A stretch of DNA of 64,000 nucleotides from NCBI GenBank assembly GCA_900552645.1, contig USAN01000005.1:1-64000 (forward strand). The letters run 5' to 3'. Shown piece by piece: positions 46,835 to 56,904 of the stretch; position 1 is the stretch's first letter; every line of letters starts with the position of its first letter. The translations under genes were made by a program, and so were the position numbers. The notes under the pieces are model-generated. The model worked only from the letters and a program-made list of their open reading frames with translations, did not search any database and was not told the DNA's origin. This stretch comes from an uncultured Bacteroides sp. (lineage in GTDB: Bacteria > Bacteroidota > Bacteroidia > Bacteroidales > Bacteroidaceae).

Positions 46835-47998
46835 TCAGCGATTTAGTTCAATACAACCCATTATAAATGGTCCGGTAGCTTTTGCATCATTATCTCGCAT
46901 CTTCTCGCCTATATAGTATTCAAAACTACCATCGCGATAAGGATTTCCTCCTAATCCACCAACTTGACAACACCTTGTCAGACTTAACAAACCATCTTGA
47001 GTTGTAACTATAAGTTTTTTATTCAATCCATCAAAAGCTTTTTCGGCAATCTTACGGTATGATTTGTCTATATATCCTTTATTTGCAGCCTTTGCATATG
47101 CATACATAAACTGAGTGGTGACCGATGCTTCTGGAAAATTACCTGAACGCTCGGGCTGATCAAGCACCTGATACCATAACCCATCCTTATCCTGATATTT
47201 AGGCAATACAGCAGCAAGATCCTTTATATATCCTATAATTCTTGAATATCCTTCATGATTTTCAGGAATGAAATCCAGTGCATCTACCATTGCCATAAAC
47301 CACCATCCTATGCTCCTTCCCCAGAAATTAGGCGAATGCCCTGTATCAGGATTTGCCCATCGCTGACTCTTGCTTTCATCCCATGCATGATGATATAATC
47401 CAGTCCTTGTATCTATAGTATGATTATGACAAAGAGTTATTTGCTTTACTGCCTCGTCTATCCATTCTGGCTTGTTGAATTCTGACCCATATTGTGCAAG
47501 AAAAGGAGAAGCCATATAAAGTCCGTCAAGCCATATTTGATGTTGATATATAAGTTTATGCCAATAGGCTCCCTCAAGAGTACGAGGATGGCGTGACATT
47601 TGTTTTATAAGCAAATCCATTGCCAATTTATATTTTTCCTTATTGGTACGGTTATACAAATCAAAAAGTACTTTACCAGAATTTATGTAATCTATATTAT
47701 AAGTAGACATATCATAGAGCTCTATATCACCTTTATCATTTATGAGCGAATCTGCCCACTCTTCTACATATCTAAAATATTTTTCATCGTTGGTTGCTTT
47801 CCACATCTTAAGCATTGCGCAGCATCCCACCCCCTGTGAATAACCAAAGAATAGTCTTTTTCCATGATCTAACTGATATGCTTTAGGGAATCTTTTCATT
47901 TCAGAATCGGCAAACCATCTTGAGTAAGATTTGTTTTGTGCATCTGCATAGAAAAGCGACAATACAAATAGTAAAATAAAAGTAATTTTGTTTTTCAT
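46835..47998 (-). CDS. GH105 unsaturated rhamnogalacturonyl hydrolase (second copy)
   Basis: A 387-residue exported enzyme (signal peptide ITFILLFVLSLFYADA), close to the usual GH105 length. Motifs are KLIYQHQIWLDGLYMASPFLAQY with the catalytic-type Asp, GHSPNFWGRSIGWWFMAMVDALDFIPE, and PEASVTTQFMYAYAKAANKGYI. It removes unsaturated uronic acid from lyase products. It is the last gene of the second RG-I operon but is separated from the PL26-like gene by a strong hairpin and probably has its own promoter. Confidence 0.92.
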   Translation of the reverse strand: MKNKITFILLFVLSLFYADAQNKSYSRWFADSEMKRFPKAYQLDHGKRLFFGYSQGVGCCAMLKMWKATNDEKYFRYVEEWADSLINDKGDIELYDMSTYNIDYINSGKVLFDLYNRTNKEKYKLAMDLLIKQMSRHPRTLEGAYWHKLIYQHQIWLDGLYMASPFLAQYGSEFNKPEWIDEAVKQITLCHNHTIDTRTGLYHHAWDESKSQRWANPDTGHSPNFWGRSIGWWFMAMVDALDFIPENHEGYSRIIGYIKDLAAVLPKYQDKDGLWYQVLDQPERSGNFPEASVTTQFMYAYAKAANKGYIDKSYRKIAEKAFDGLNKKLIVTTQDGLLSLTRCCQVGGLGGNPYRDGSFEYYIGEKMRDNDAKATGPFIMGCIELNR

Positions 47999-48024
47999 AT
48001 TATTTGAATTTATAATTGTTGCAA

Positions 48025-48087
48025 AAAAACGTCTTTCTTATTGAGACAAGTTAATAAAACTTCCTTTCAATAAATAAAGACGTTTTT
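48025..48087 (-). terminator. Hairpin between the PL26-like gene and GH105
   Basis: Arms of about 19 bp (48025-48044 and 48067-48087, AAAAACGTCTTT core, one bulge) are followed on the minus strand by a T-run and then TTTTTTTGC, which could also be the -7 box of GH105. It looks like a terminator directly joined to a promoter. Confidence 0.7.
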
Positions 48088-48148
48088 ATACTATAAAAGT
48101 CTCCCAAAAATATATTTTTTATTTATAAGAGAGGAAAATAACATTTAA

Positions 48149-51100
48149 TTATTCAGGAATAACCTCTTGCATGTAAATAGCATCAAGACTCCACATAGCA
48201 GCATCATTAGTACTTATAGAAGGACATTCATCTATCGGAGCCGGTACTTGTGGAGGCAGTATCTTATTTATTACAAATGGAGGTGCTTCAGTATGTTCCA
48301 TTCTTGTCATTAAGTCTTTCCAAGCCTCTTTTCTTAGCTTTTCATCTTTTAATTGCCATGCTGCATAAGATATAAGGCGTGATACACGAAAACGATTTCT
48401 GCTTATCTTCATAGCCATATCCTTATAGTTTTGAGCAAAGTAAAGCCATGTCTTGTTCCATTTTGGAATATTAACCATATCCATTATTTCGTTCATTATC
48501 TCAAAGCCTCCCATTATTGTCATTAGATGATTGGTGCTTTTAAGATCAGGATCTCCCTCTTTAGTTATTACACCAGTATCAGGATAGAATCCTAATGTCT
48601 TTGGACCTGTAAAAAGGCCATTAGGAAAATCTGCTATACATTTCATTCCTGTAATTATCTTATCGCGATACTTTGTATTACGAGTTCTTTCCCATTCGGT
48701 CATCCAGTTTCCGGCATAAGCAAGCCAGTCTGGACCAATGCGCAAACGAGCAGGTGCAGTACAAGGATACATAGAACGAGGTTCGGCCAAGCGCATTGGA
48801 TCTAAAGTATATAGTTTTTGGTCGGCATCTGTTACCTCTTTCATTAAATCTCCAAAACGCTCATCACCTGTAAGATAATAATAAAAGCGATTCCATGCTG
48901 CCTGACTTATTCGGGCTTCTTTTGCACCGCATCCCCAATGACTCACATTATGCCTACTTCCAAGTCCGGAATTTGTACCTATATGATACACATCAACTTC
49001 TGCTGTATGACGTGCCATAGCCGCTGCCATATTCCATAAGTCACTTCTGCCGGTACGAAGAAAATTATACCAAAGCCACATATTAGATGCTAACTCTGTA
49101 TTATCCCATGCAAAACCTCCTACGTCATATTTCCATTCATGACGTACAGGATCGTAAGCATGCATTACATCGCCGTAATTCCAGAAGCCATACCATTTAT
49201 TCTGCTCTATTGCTTTTTTATAAAAGTCAATATATGTATCCAATCTATTTTCCACACTACTACGGAAATCATTCGAGCGGTCGGGCAAACTCCATACTCC
49301 AAAAGCCTTACGCTCATGTAAATATTCGGGAAGTGCCATCAAAAAATTATCATTTGATAAGTAACGAGCTGTTTGTGCAAAGTTTTCTTTTCCTTTGTAA
49401 CCTTCTTGTGGAAGTATAGTTATTGAAGTGGTACGAGCTATCCCATAAGGAGTACTCATTCCTTCCTGAACATCTTCATAACTTGCATTAAGATCATGAG
49501 CCACGTTATCATAATGTCTTAAATCCATAGGTTCTGATTCGGGACTCCAAAGCCATATAGTTATTTTTGCATTGGTAGTCTTTGTGTCGGTTATCTCTAT
49601 AGACGACGGATACGATTGCCAGAAATCTTTATACATAATTCCCAGTCCGCCCGTAACATCTCCTACAAATGCATAACCTGTAGCACGAGTACCATTAAAA
49701 GTACCAATCCATGGATTGTCATCATTGGCCCTCTTTCGTATTGAAAATGCATCCGAATTAATCTGCGACAAACGATAACTGTTCCAAGAAGCCCAATTAT
49801 CAAGTAAAGAACGATTATATTCATCGAATTCATTGTAAGGAGATATTCTTTTACCTTCCATCTGTAGTCTTTGTAACACAAACTCTTTATCATCTCCCCC
49901 CTTTTCTCTTTTTAATGAAAGGACTCTTCTACCTGTAAGAGGTTGCACCGGTTCACTCCATACACCACCATCTGCAGTAGAGAAAGCTACATGACGATTG
50001 TATAATTCATCGCGTAGAGGTACATCAAATTTAATTCCTAAGGAATTAATAAAATCTTTATGCTGGTCACCATCAAAGACAAAACTATGAACCATCTTTA
50101 TCTCTGGACTTCCAGCATAGAAATAGAGTCTGACAACAAAAGGCAGCCATTCCCGATTTGTATTAATATTATAATGAATTCCCTCAATTTTAACAACAGC
50201 ACTTACCTTACCTTTACGCTCTATACTTAGATTCTTAATTTTACTCTCATAGTTTTCGTAAGAAATGTTTTTCACACCTTCTTGCAAAGGAGTGCTTTGA
50301 GTTGAACATACTAACTTCCCACTGCAAGCAACAGTTATTCCATTATAAACCAGACTATCTATAATTGAATTTCCATTACTTGTTAAAGTAGCAGTTAACG
50401 GCCCAGTTCCTATCTTTATAGTATTACCAGTATTCTCGATAATTATCTGCTGTTTGGATATATTGTTATTATTAGATTTATCAATGTAAAGATTATCTGC
50501 CTCTTTAGGAATTAAAGAAGATATTCCTCCCCATTTAACTGAGCCATCCTGCCAATAGGCCAATACACGAAAATCAGCCGCAATTTGATTACCTTTACCA
50601 TCTCTTAATGAAATATCGTTTATTCCTTTCACATCTCCCTTTTTAAATGGTACGCCAAAACTGGCAGGAGTATCATTATTTGGTTTCTCTCCTACCCATT
50701 TAAGCGGTGTATAAACCTCACTTGAATGACATTTAAAGTTTGTTATTCTTGTGCGCGAAAGAGTAGTTCGGAAACCAAACCATCCTTCTTTCAATGGATT
50801 CTCATCACGATAGTCAACCAATTTCTCACCATCGATGTAATATGTAACACGATCGCCTACATTTGATATTTTTATATGATACCAATGATTTGGTTTAAGC
50901 AAATGCTCCTTATCTGTATATTCTTTCAATATAGCTGGACGAGCAGTAGTTTCTTTTATACCATTTTCGTCACCGTTATATCTTCTAAAACGTGTAGTAG
51001 AATTGTGATTTCCTCCATATCCAAGATAATAAAGCTGTAAGGAGTAACAATTCAGGAAAATTCCACTTCTCCACTTTTCGCGTTTCCATAAATTTTCCGG

Positions 51101-51418
51101 GTACTTAGAATCAGATGCCATCCAGAAGCAATTGAGATCACTTAAACGATCTTCCTTCCTACCCTCTTCCATCATTACACAAGCATCATATTCTATAGTA
51201 ATATTACCCTTCATTTTTTCTTTTCTCCAAAGAGTAAGTCCTTTTGGCGATATTATCTCTGTAGTATCACCGCTGAACGAAACCTTATAGTCGGCAGATT
51301 CAGACTCAACTTTCCAATGTTTTGCGAACTCTTTCTTGTTAAGTCCGGAAACAAAAAGTTCTTGTGCACTTCCTATTATAGAAATGCACAAGAACATTAT
51401 AAACAAATAACTCTTCAT
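48149..51418 (-). CDS. PL26-like exo-rhamnogalacturonan lyase with N-terminal DUF6250-like domain
   Basis: A 1089-residue exported protein (signal peptide LFIMFLCISIIGSA). Residues about 25-235 form a concanavalin-like sandwich (NCFWMASDSKYPENLWKR, HWYHIKISNVGDRVTYYIDGEKLVDY). Next comes a RIFT-barrel-like region starting TPASFGVPFKKGDVKGINDISLRDGKGN, as in exo-rhamnogalacturonan lyases of the PcRGLX type. An (alpha/alpha) barrel-like part follows (YGFWNYGDVMHAYDPVRHEWKYDVGGFAWDNTELASNMWLWYNFLRTGR). Such enzymes release unsaturated disaccharides from RG-I ends, which the adjacent GH105 would process. The family call is from memory of domain order. Confidence 0.7.
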   Translation of the reverse strand: MKSYLFIMFLCISIIGSAQELFVSGLNKKEFAKHWKVESESADYKVSFSGDTTEIISPKGLTLWRKEKMKGNITIEYDACVMMEEGRKEDRLSDLNCFWMASDSKYPENLWKREKWRSGIFLNCYSLQLYYLGYGGNHNSTTRFRRYNGDENGIKETTARPAILKEYTDKEHLLKPNHWYHIKISNVGDRVTYYIDGEKLVDYRDENPLKEGWFGFRTTLSRTRITNFKCHSSEVYTPLKWVGEKPNNDTPASFGVPFKKGDVKGINDISLRDGKGNQIAADFRVLAYWQDGSVKWGGISSLIPKEADNLYIDKSNNNNISKQQIIIENTGNTIKIGTGPLTATLTSNGNSIIDSLVYNGITVACSGKLVCSTQSTPLQEGVKNISYENYESKIKNLSIERKGKVSAVVKIEGIHYNINTNREWLPFVVRLYFYAGSPEIKMVHSFVFDGDQHKDFINSLGIKFDVPLRDELYNRHVAFSTADGGVWSEPVQPLTGRRVLSLKREKGGDDKEFVLQRLQMEGKRISPYNEFDEYNRSLLDNWASWNSYRLSQINSDAFSIRKRANDDNPWIGTFNGTRATGYAFVGDVTGGLGIMYKDFWQSYPSSIEITDTKTTNAKITIWLWSPESEPMDLRHYDNVAHDLNASYEDVQEGMSTPYGIARTTSITILPQEGYKGKENFAQTARYLSNDNFLMALPEYLHERKAFGVWSLPDRSNDFRSSVENRLDTYIDFYKKAIEQNKWYGFWNYGDVMHAYDPVRHEWKYDVGGFAWDNTELASNMWLWYNFLRTGRSDLWNMAAAMARHTAEVDVYHIGTNSGLGSRHNVSHWGCGAKEARISQAAWNRFYYYLTGDERFGDLMKEVTDADQKLYTLDPMRLAEPRSMYPCTAPARLRIGPDWLAYAGNWMTEWERTRNTKYRDKIITGMKCIADFPNGLFTGPKTLGFYPDTGVITKEGDPDLKSTNHLMTIMGGFEIMNEIMDMVNIPKWNKTWLYFAQNYKDMAMKISRNRFRVSRLISYAAWQLKDEKLRKEAWKDLMTRMEHTEAPPFVINKILPPQVPAPIDECPSISTNDAAMWSLDAIYMQEVIPE

Positions 51419-51430
51419 ATTTTGTTATAC

Positions 51431-53068
51431 CTATTTTAAGTAATTTTTCAGAGGACAATTAACTTGTTTCAGCCCTTCGGCAATGCTTTTAGCATTCATG
51501 TTAGCACCTTTTAAAGATGTATGAGTATGATCATTATTGAAGTAAGTACCAACTTGTTTCAATCCTTTCTCGTAACCAATCTTTTGAAGTTTGTCTGCAG
51601 TAATCTTATTCAAATCAATATAATAAGATCCTGTAGCATTTGCAACTTCACTTGTCCACTTACCAAATGATGACGTATTTCTTATTATATCGCCATTATC
51701 CCACATATTGCGTGGAGTATGACTAAGTACAATGGCCGTTGCACCCTTTTCCTGAACATCGCGAATAAACTTACGTAAATACCATCCAAAAGTATATATA
51801 ACCTGAAAACGTCCATCCTTTTCCATCTTGAACACCTTGCTTTCATCTCCCACGCCGGGAAGTTCAGCACGCGCTTTTCCTATATTTATATCACCAGCAT
51901 CATTATGACCAAACTGAATAATAACAAAATCTCCTGGTTGTAGAGCATTATAAACCTTATCCCAACGACCTTCGTCAAGGAATGTACGAGCACTTCTTCC
52001 AGCCATTGCGTGATTTTCTACTGTTATCTTGGAATTATCGAACAATGTAGCTATCACACTGCCCCAACCCCACATTCCATTCTTATCGTTATCCTTGTTC
52101 TTTACTGTACTATCACCAATAGTAAATAGCACCGGACATCCTGGTTTTCTGCTCTTGCCTGTCTCATCATCTTTAATTTCCGGCTTTAGATAACTAGCTA
52201 ACTCCAAACCTTCACACTCTTTGATACCTTGAGCTGCCGAAGCTGCATTAACTTTTGCGCCAAATTCACTTGTATGAATACGGTCTATGTAAAACATAGT
52301 CTTTACCTTCTCTTTTCCGAATTTTTCGAACTTTCTGGCTGTTATTTCATTTAGGTCAATAAAAGGTATCTTCTTTTCCTGAGCTATTTGTTTTGCCCAT
52401 AATCCAAAAGTTTCATTCACTCTAGTTATTACTGTACTATCCTTATCTTGCCAAGCATTACGTGGAGTAAGCGACATTAATATTGGATTAGCTCCTTTTG
52501 ATTTAACATCATCTATAAATCTACGCATGTACTCTCCATAAGTATAAACAGTCTCTTTTACTCCAGTTTCCTTAATTACTACATTTAAACTATCTTTACC
52601 TATTCCCGGAATAGAAGCACGAGCACGACCATTATCATATGGACCGTTATCATTATGTCCCAATTCTATTATAACCCAATCGCCCCTGCGTATACCTTTA
52701 AGTACATCAGGCCACAAACGATTATAAAAAGTACGACTACTTGTACCTCCAAGAGCATGATTCTCTACAGTTATTTTATTTGTATCAAAATATTCCTGTT
52801 CAAAGAATCCCCAACCCCACTGACCATTATTTCCATTACCCAATGTACCAGTTCTCATTGTAGAATTTCCAACCAAGAATAGAACAGGATTCTCACCTAT
52901 TCGTGAAGATCCTGGAATAGGGCGCGCAGATTTAGCTATATTAAGACTATCCAAAGTATTGTCTATTACCTTATTTACATCTTTCATAGGTGAAGCTATG
53001 TTGTTTTGTGCGCTTATCTCAGTAAAACAACTAATAGCAAACGTAATGAATATAAGAAAAAATTTCAT
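51431..53068 (-). CDS. Tandem-domain CE12 rhamnogalacturonan acetylesterase
   Basis: A 545-residue exported protein with two complete SGNH esterase domains of the CE12 type. Domain 1 (about 58-290) has S69 in LFLVGNSTMRTG, WVIIELGHNDNGPYDNGRA and DRIHTSEFGAKVNA. Domain 2 (about 305-540) has S320 in LFTIGDSTVKNKD, FVIIQFGHNDAGDINIGKA and DHTHTSLKGANMNA. Both keep Ser, Asn and Asp/His, so both are probably active, although domain 1 has GNS instead of GDS. The enzyme removes acetyl groups from galacturonic acid in RG-I before lyase attack. It sits 12 bp before the PL26-like gene. Confidence 0.92.
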   Translation of the reverse strand: MKFFLIFITFAISCFTEISAQNNIASPMKDVNKVIDNTLDSLNIAKSARPIPGSSRIGENPVLFLVGNSTMRTGTLGNGNNGQWGWGFFEQEYFDTNKITVENHALGGTSSRTFYNRLWPDVLKGIRRGDWVIIELGHNDNGPYDNGRARASIPGIGKDSLNVVIKETGVKETVYTYGEYMRRFIDDVKSKGANPILMSLTPRNAWQDKDSTVITRVNETFGLWAKQIAQEKKIPFIDLNEITARKFEKFGKEKVKTMFYIDRIHTSEFGAKVNAASAAQGIKECEGLELASYLKPEIKDDETGKSRKPGCPVLFTIGDSTVKNKDNDKNGMWGWGSVIATLFDNSKITVENHAMAGRSARTFLDEGRWDKVYNALQPGDFVIIQFGHNDAGDINIGKARAELPGVGDESKVFKMEKDGRFQVIYTFGWYLRKFIRDVQEKGATAIVLSHTPRNMWDNGDIIRNTSSFGKWTSEVANATGSYYIDLNKITADKLQKIGYEKGLKQVGTYFNNDHTHTSLKGANMNAKSIAEGLKQVNCPLKNYLK

Positions 53069-53150
53069 TCTGTTATAATATTAGATTAATATATAATATT
53101 TTTATGCGTTCTATTAATTAAAATCGATCCAATAGTGTTTATATTGATTT

Positions 53151-56100
53151 TTACTCTACCAAAGTAACACTCATTAACCCTATAATAACTTCATTAGCAA
53201 TAGTCTCTAATGTCAATGATTTAAGTTCTTTTTTAGGATTTAGTGGCAAATCTAACATAGTACACATTCCTCCTTCTATATATATAGGATTATTTGAAAT
53301 AGTTTTATTAAGAGTATATGCATGATTTTTACTGACATCTCCTGTTTTTAGCCTTACTCGCCATGGTCGTGGTTGTTTACAGTTAAAAGCCCATCCATCG
53401 ATAAATATATCTTGATCAAGAGGAAGAAGATTATCAGGTAATACTAAATCTAGTACCTCTTGAGTTCCATCTTTATAAAATACTTTTAATTTACCATTTA
53501 TTATATCTGCTTGCATATGATATGTTGAAGCCGCAACAAGGAAATATGCTTTAGATGCCTTTCCATTCAATGGAATATCAACATTAGATGGATAGTTATC
53601 CCAAAGAGTTGTAAATAAGATATTGTTCTTGGTACTATCTCCATTTGTAAGGAAAGGAATACCTTGCGGCATACGATAAATATTATCATTCTTCATAGCT
53701 GCGATACGTAATCCTGAATCATCAATAACAGATAAATCCTTTGGATGACACCATTGCCCCATTCCTTGGGTAGGAACTTGAAGAGTAGTGTATTTATAAC
53801 GTGGTGTAAGGTATTTATCATACTGGAATATATTTGTTATTTTATCATTCAGTTTATTTGAAAAGTCAATTGTCCTATAAACTATATTCGGATTATTCTT
53901 CACATTCCAATTTATAACCGACAAAGAGTATTTATTTGATTTTCCCTTAACGTCTATTATATTTGTACCTAATGTGGCATATGGAGAGTTCAAGTTATAT
54001 GTATAACTACAGTTAGGATTCAGTTTTACTTTATCCTTCATTTTCTTTCCGTTAAGATATAATTCTCCATCAATTACATTGTTACTGTTATTTGTAATAG
54101 TAAATGATAACAATTCATATTCTTCATTGCTTTCTATCTTTAAAGGATTCATTATATTAACATCTATCGGTTGCCAAAAAAGCATTTCTCCTTCTTTAAC
54201 CTTGACAAAAATAGTTCTGTGTCCCTCTTCACCTTTTACAATTGATGTAAGGGTACCATTTTCTATTTTTTTATAACATAAAATCGATTGGGGATCGTAT
54301 ACATCGACAATTTCATTCTTTAAATTAACATTAATGCTTTCGCCATTTACTACTTGTTTATCGATATTCTCAGGTATAAGAGTATTGTCTCCCCATTCTA
54401 TTACTATATCATAGTTATCTGCTATTCCACATTCAATTCTTATTATCGGTTGTAATATAGCTTGTTCGTCAATAGTATAATTAACATTCTTATTATTTAC
54501 TTTTACTGATTTCAAATATGTTCCACGTGACTTAACATCCAATATAAGATTTACATTTTTCTTTAGTAAATTAGGAGTAATTTCATATCTATCTGTTTTA
54601 CCTTCACGTTTAAATGAATATTCCATATTCTTTGTCTTTATATCTGCAAAATTCCAAGATGATGGAAAAGAAGGTTTTATTAATAACTTATTATTCATCA
54701 GATCTGGTATTATTCCATACATACCTTGAACCAAAGCGCGGACTGCCATAGAGACAGGATCGGCAAAATCGCGATACATTTCTCCACGAGCTGCATCATA
54801 AAAAGAAATTTGCGTTATATTTCCTGGCCCCGAACCTAGATACATTGCATCAAGAATAGCCCCCTTATACATTTTAAAAGCCTCATCTCCTCGACCACTC
54901 TGCCAATATGCAAGAGATGTATGCATTATTTCGCCGAATGCTACATTATTTATAGACCACATGTATGGTTGCCAGTTAGTTGTTGCGACCACATAATTGG
55001 AAGTATCCTTTAGTCCTTTAGCTATTACAGGTATATGAGGAAGTTGAGTATCTACATATCTTGTAGCTTGGTAAGATTTGAAATTATCATGTATATCAGA
55101 GTCAATACTATGATATATACTCCATAATGCAGCACTTTCGTGTAATAATCCATTTCCCATATTATCTTTGAACTCTGCCCACCAACCTTTTGCTGGAATC
55201 CATAACTCACGATTTATAGCAGAAATTATTAGTTCAGCTTCATTATTATATGGATCAGGGTTTTCTCCTATTAGCTTCGCAATCTCGGCCATCATTTTAT
55301 TAGCTCTATAATTATAAGCAGAAGAATGAGTTACTTTCCCACCATTATATTGTAAGGCATCAGAAGCCCAAATACAACAGTATCCATCATATAATCCATC
55401 ATTATCAGGATCGAATGTATTCTTTTCCCACGCAAGATGTCTTTTTATAACTGGAAATACTTTTTTAGCATAATCCAAGTCTCCAGTCCAATTAAGATGC
55501 CATAATAATTCATCTATAAAAACTAGATTCATATCATAATGATGCATTACATCTTTGCGATTAGGCATTCTACATATATATCCATTACTATACATTGGTG
55601 TACCCCAAACTTTAGCTGCACGTGCTAAGTATAAATCTTTATCTTGTGTAGGAGGAAGGGTGACAGGTACATCTGTAACCTGTGAATTTAAGTAACCATT
55701 AAAATGAGTTCGTGCTCTATCATGCTTTCCCATCAAATCGGCTAAGTAAGCTGCACGCCACCCAGTCAAAGGCATACGCCATCCTATAGCTCCATGAAGA
55801 TATCCTGGAGATTCCCATACAGCATCTTCTGCACCCGAATATATTCCTCCTAGTGTGTTAATATATGAATCGGGAGTATTTATTTCTATTGAACTGGCTA
55901 TTTCTGTTCTAAATTTGACTCCTTCTTCAAAAAGAGTACTTAAATCAGAATAGTCAAACGATACACTATCCTTATAATTATGCAGTTCAAAATAAAAAGG
56001 CTTTGAAGTAATTACATTCTGTGCCATTACAAGAGGACAATCAGAACTATTTGATTTTATTAGTTTTTCCAATGAATCTATATTATTCCCATCAACTACT

Positions 56101-56849
56101 CTTACATCAGAAGTCTTGGGAAATATACCCTTTATAGCAAGAGTAGGATTTGCAACTATTTCTTGTGAGTTTATTTCCGGTTTATATGTACCTTTATTTT
56201 CGTAAGCCTCAGTATCAGATAGTGGACGAGACTTCTGTCCGTAATATAAAATAAAACTATTATCTTTTATATTAAAAATATTACCTTTACAATTAGATGG
56301 TTTAAGATAGAAACAATCTTTAGGATCAGCCCCCAAGTCGCCCTCTCTACTAAATCGTTTGTTGCTTGCTCCTCCATAAATCCAAATAAGCTTTATATCA
56401 TTAGGAACATTTTTCCCTTCATACTTTACAATAAGCCCATCATTATCAGCCAGTGCTACTGCATTAATTATCAGTTCGCCATTTCCTAATATATTCTTGT
56501 CCCGAAGAGTATATATTCTTTGTCCCGAACGAAATTCTGATTTTATTGATTCAAGTTGGCTTATCCATACATTCTTTGTAGGAGTTGATATTGCCATATA
56601 TACCGTACCTCCTAAGTTTGGCATATATAACCCAAATTCAGGGAAGTCACTTGTTTCAAAACGAAAACCTGAATTATTCCCATATATGGCTCTTGTGAAA
56701 CGTTTGTCACCATTATTTATGGTGAAGTATTCTCCGTTTGGTTGGTACCTCAACTCTCTCTCTTTGTCATGCCATATTTTTGTTGGTTTAAATTGTCCAT
56801 AAGCAAAAAAAGCAGACGATATAAGAACGTATAAAAAAAGCTTTCTCAT
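53151..56849 (-). CDS. Large exported six-hairpin-glycosidase-like protein, tentatively DUF4450 family
   Basis: A 1232-residue protein with a signal peptide ending AYG. The N-terminal part (ERELRYQPNGEYFTINNGDKRFTRAIYG) is a beta-sandwich that I associate with DUF4450 proteins. The middle (about 330-720) is an (alpha/alpha)6 barrel. Its conserved-looking acidic/aromatic clusters are ESPGYLHGAIGWRMPLTGWRAAYLADL, DPDNDGLYDGYCCIWASDALQY, SSAYNYRANKMMAEIAKL, ATTNWQPYMWSINNVA and ARGEMYRDFADPVSMAVRALVQG. The last 400 residues are further beta-rich domains. Activity is not known to me; a glycosidase acting on RG-I side chains is inferred from the fold and the operon (GH2, CE12, PL26-like). Confidence 0.6.
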   Translation of the reverse strand: MRKLFLYVLISSAFFAYGQFKPTKIWHDKERELRYQPNGEYFTINNGDKRFTRAIYGNNSGFRFETSDFPEFGLYMPNLGGTVYMAISTPTKNVWISQLESIKSEFRSGQRIYTLRDKNILGNGELIINAVALADNDGLIVKYEGKNVPNDIKLIWIYGGASNKRFSREGDLGADPKDCFYLKPSNCKGNIFNIKDNSFILYYGQKSRPLSDTEAYENKGTYKPEINSQEIVANPTLAIKGIFPKTSDVRVVDGNNIDSLEKLIKSNSSDCPLVMAQNVITSKPFYFELHNYKDSVSFDYSDLSTLFEEGVKFRTEIASSIEINTPDSYINTLGGIYSGAEDAVWESPGYLHGAIGWRMPLTGWRAAYLADLMGKHDRARTHFNGYLNSQVTDVPVTLPPTQDKDLYLARAAKVWGTPMYSNGYICRMPNRKDVMHHYDMNLVFIDELLWHLNWTGDLDYAKKVFPVIKRHLAWEKNTFDPDNDGLYDGYCCIWASDALQYNGGKVTHSSAYNYRANKMMAEIAKLIGENPDPYNNEAELIISAINRELWIPAKGWWAEFKDNMGNGLLHESAALWSIYHSIDSDIHDNFKSYQATRYVDTQLPHIPVIAKGLKDTSNYVVATTNWQPYMWSINNVAFGEIMHTSLAYWQSGRGDEAFKMYKGAILDAMYLGSGPGNITQISFYDAARGEMYRDFADPVSMAVRALVQGMYGIIPDLMNNKLLIKPSFPSSWNFADIKTKNMEYSFKREGKTDRYEITPNLLKKNVNLILDVKSRGTYLKSVKVNNKNVNYTIDEQAILQPIIRIECGIADNYDIVIEWGDNTLIPENIDKQVVNGESINVNLKNEIVDVYDPQSILCYKKIENGTLTSIVKGEEGHRTIFVKVKEGEMLFWQPIDVNIMNPLKIESNEEYELLSFTITNNSNNVIDGELYLNGKKMKDKVKLNPNCSYTYNLNSPYATLGTNIIDVKGKSNKYSLSVINWNVKNNPNIVYRTIDFSNKLNDKITNIFQYDKYLTPRYKYTTLQVPTQGMGQWCHPKDLSVIDDSGLRIAAMKNDNIYRMPQGIPFLTNGDSTKNNILFTTLWDNYPSNVDIPLNGKASKAYFLVAASTYHMQADIINGKLKVFYKDGTQEVLDLVLPDNLLPLDQDIFIDGWAFNCKQPRPWRVRLKTGDVSKNHAYTLNKTISNNPIYIEGGMCTMLDLPLNPKKELKSLTLETIANEVIIGLMSVTLVE

Positions 56850-56904
56850 TTTTATAGTTTTATAATTAACATTTCTAATCCCAATATAATAGTATCAGTT
56901 TTCA

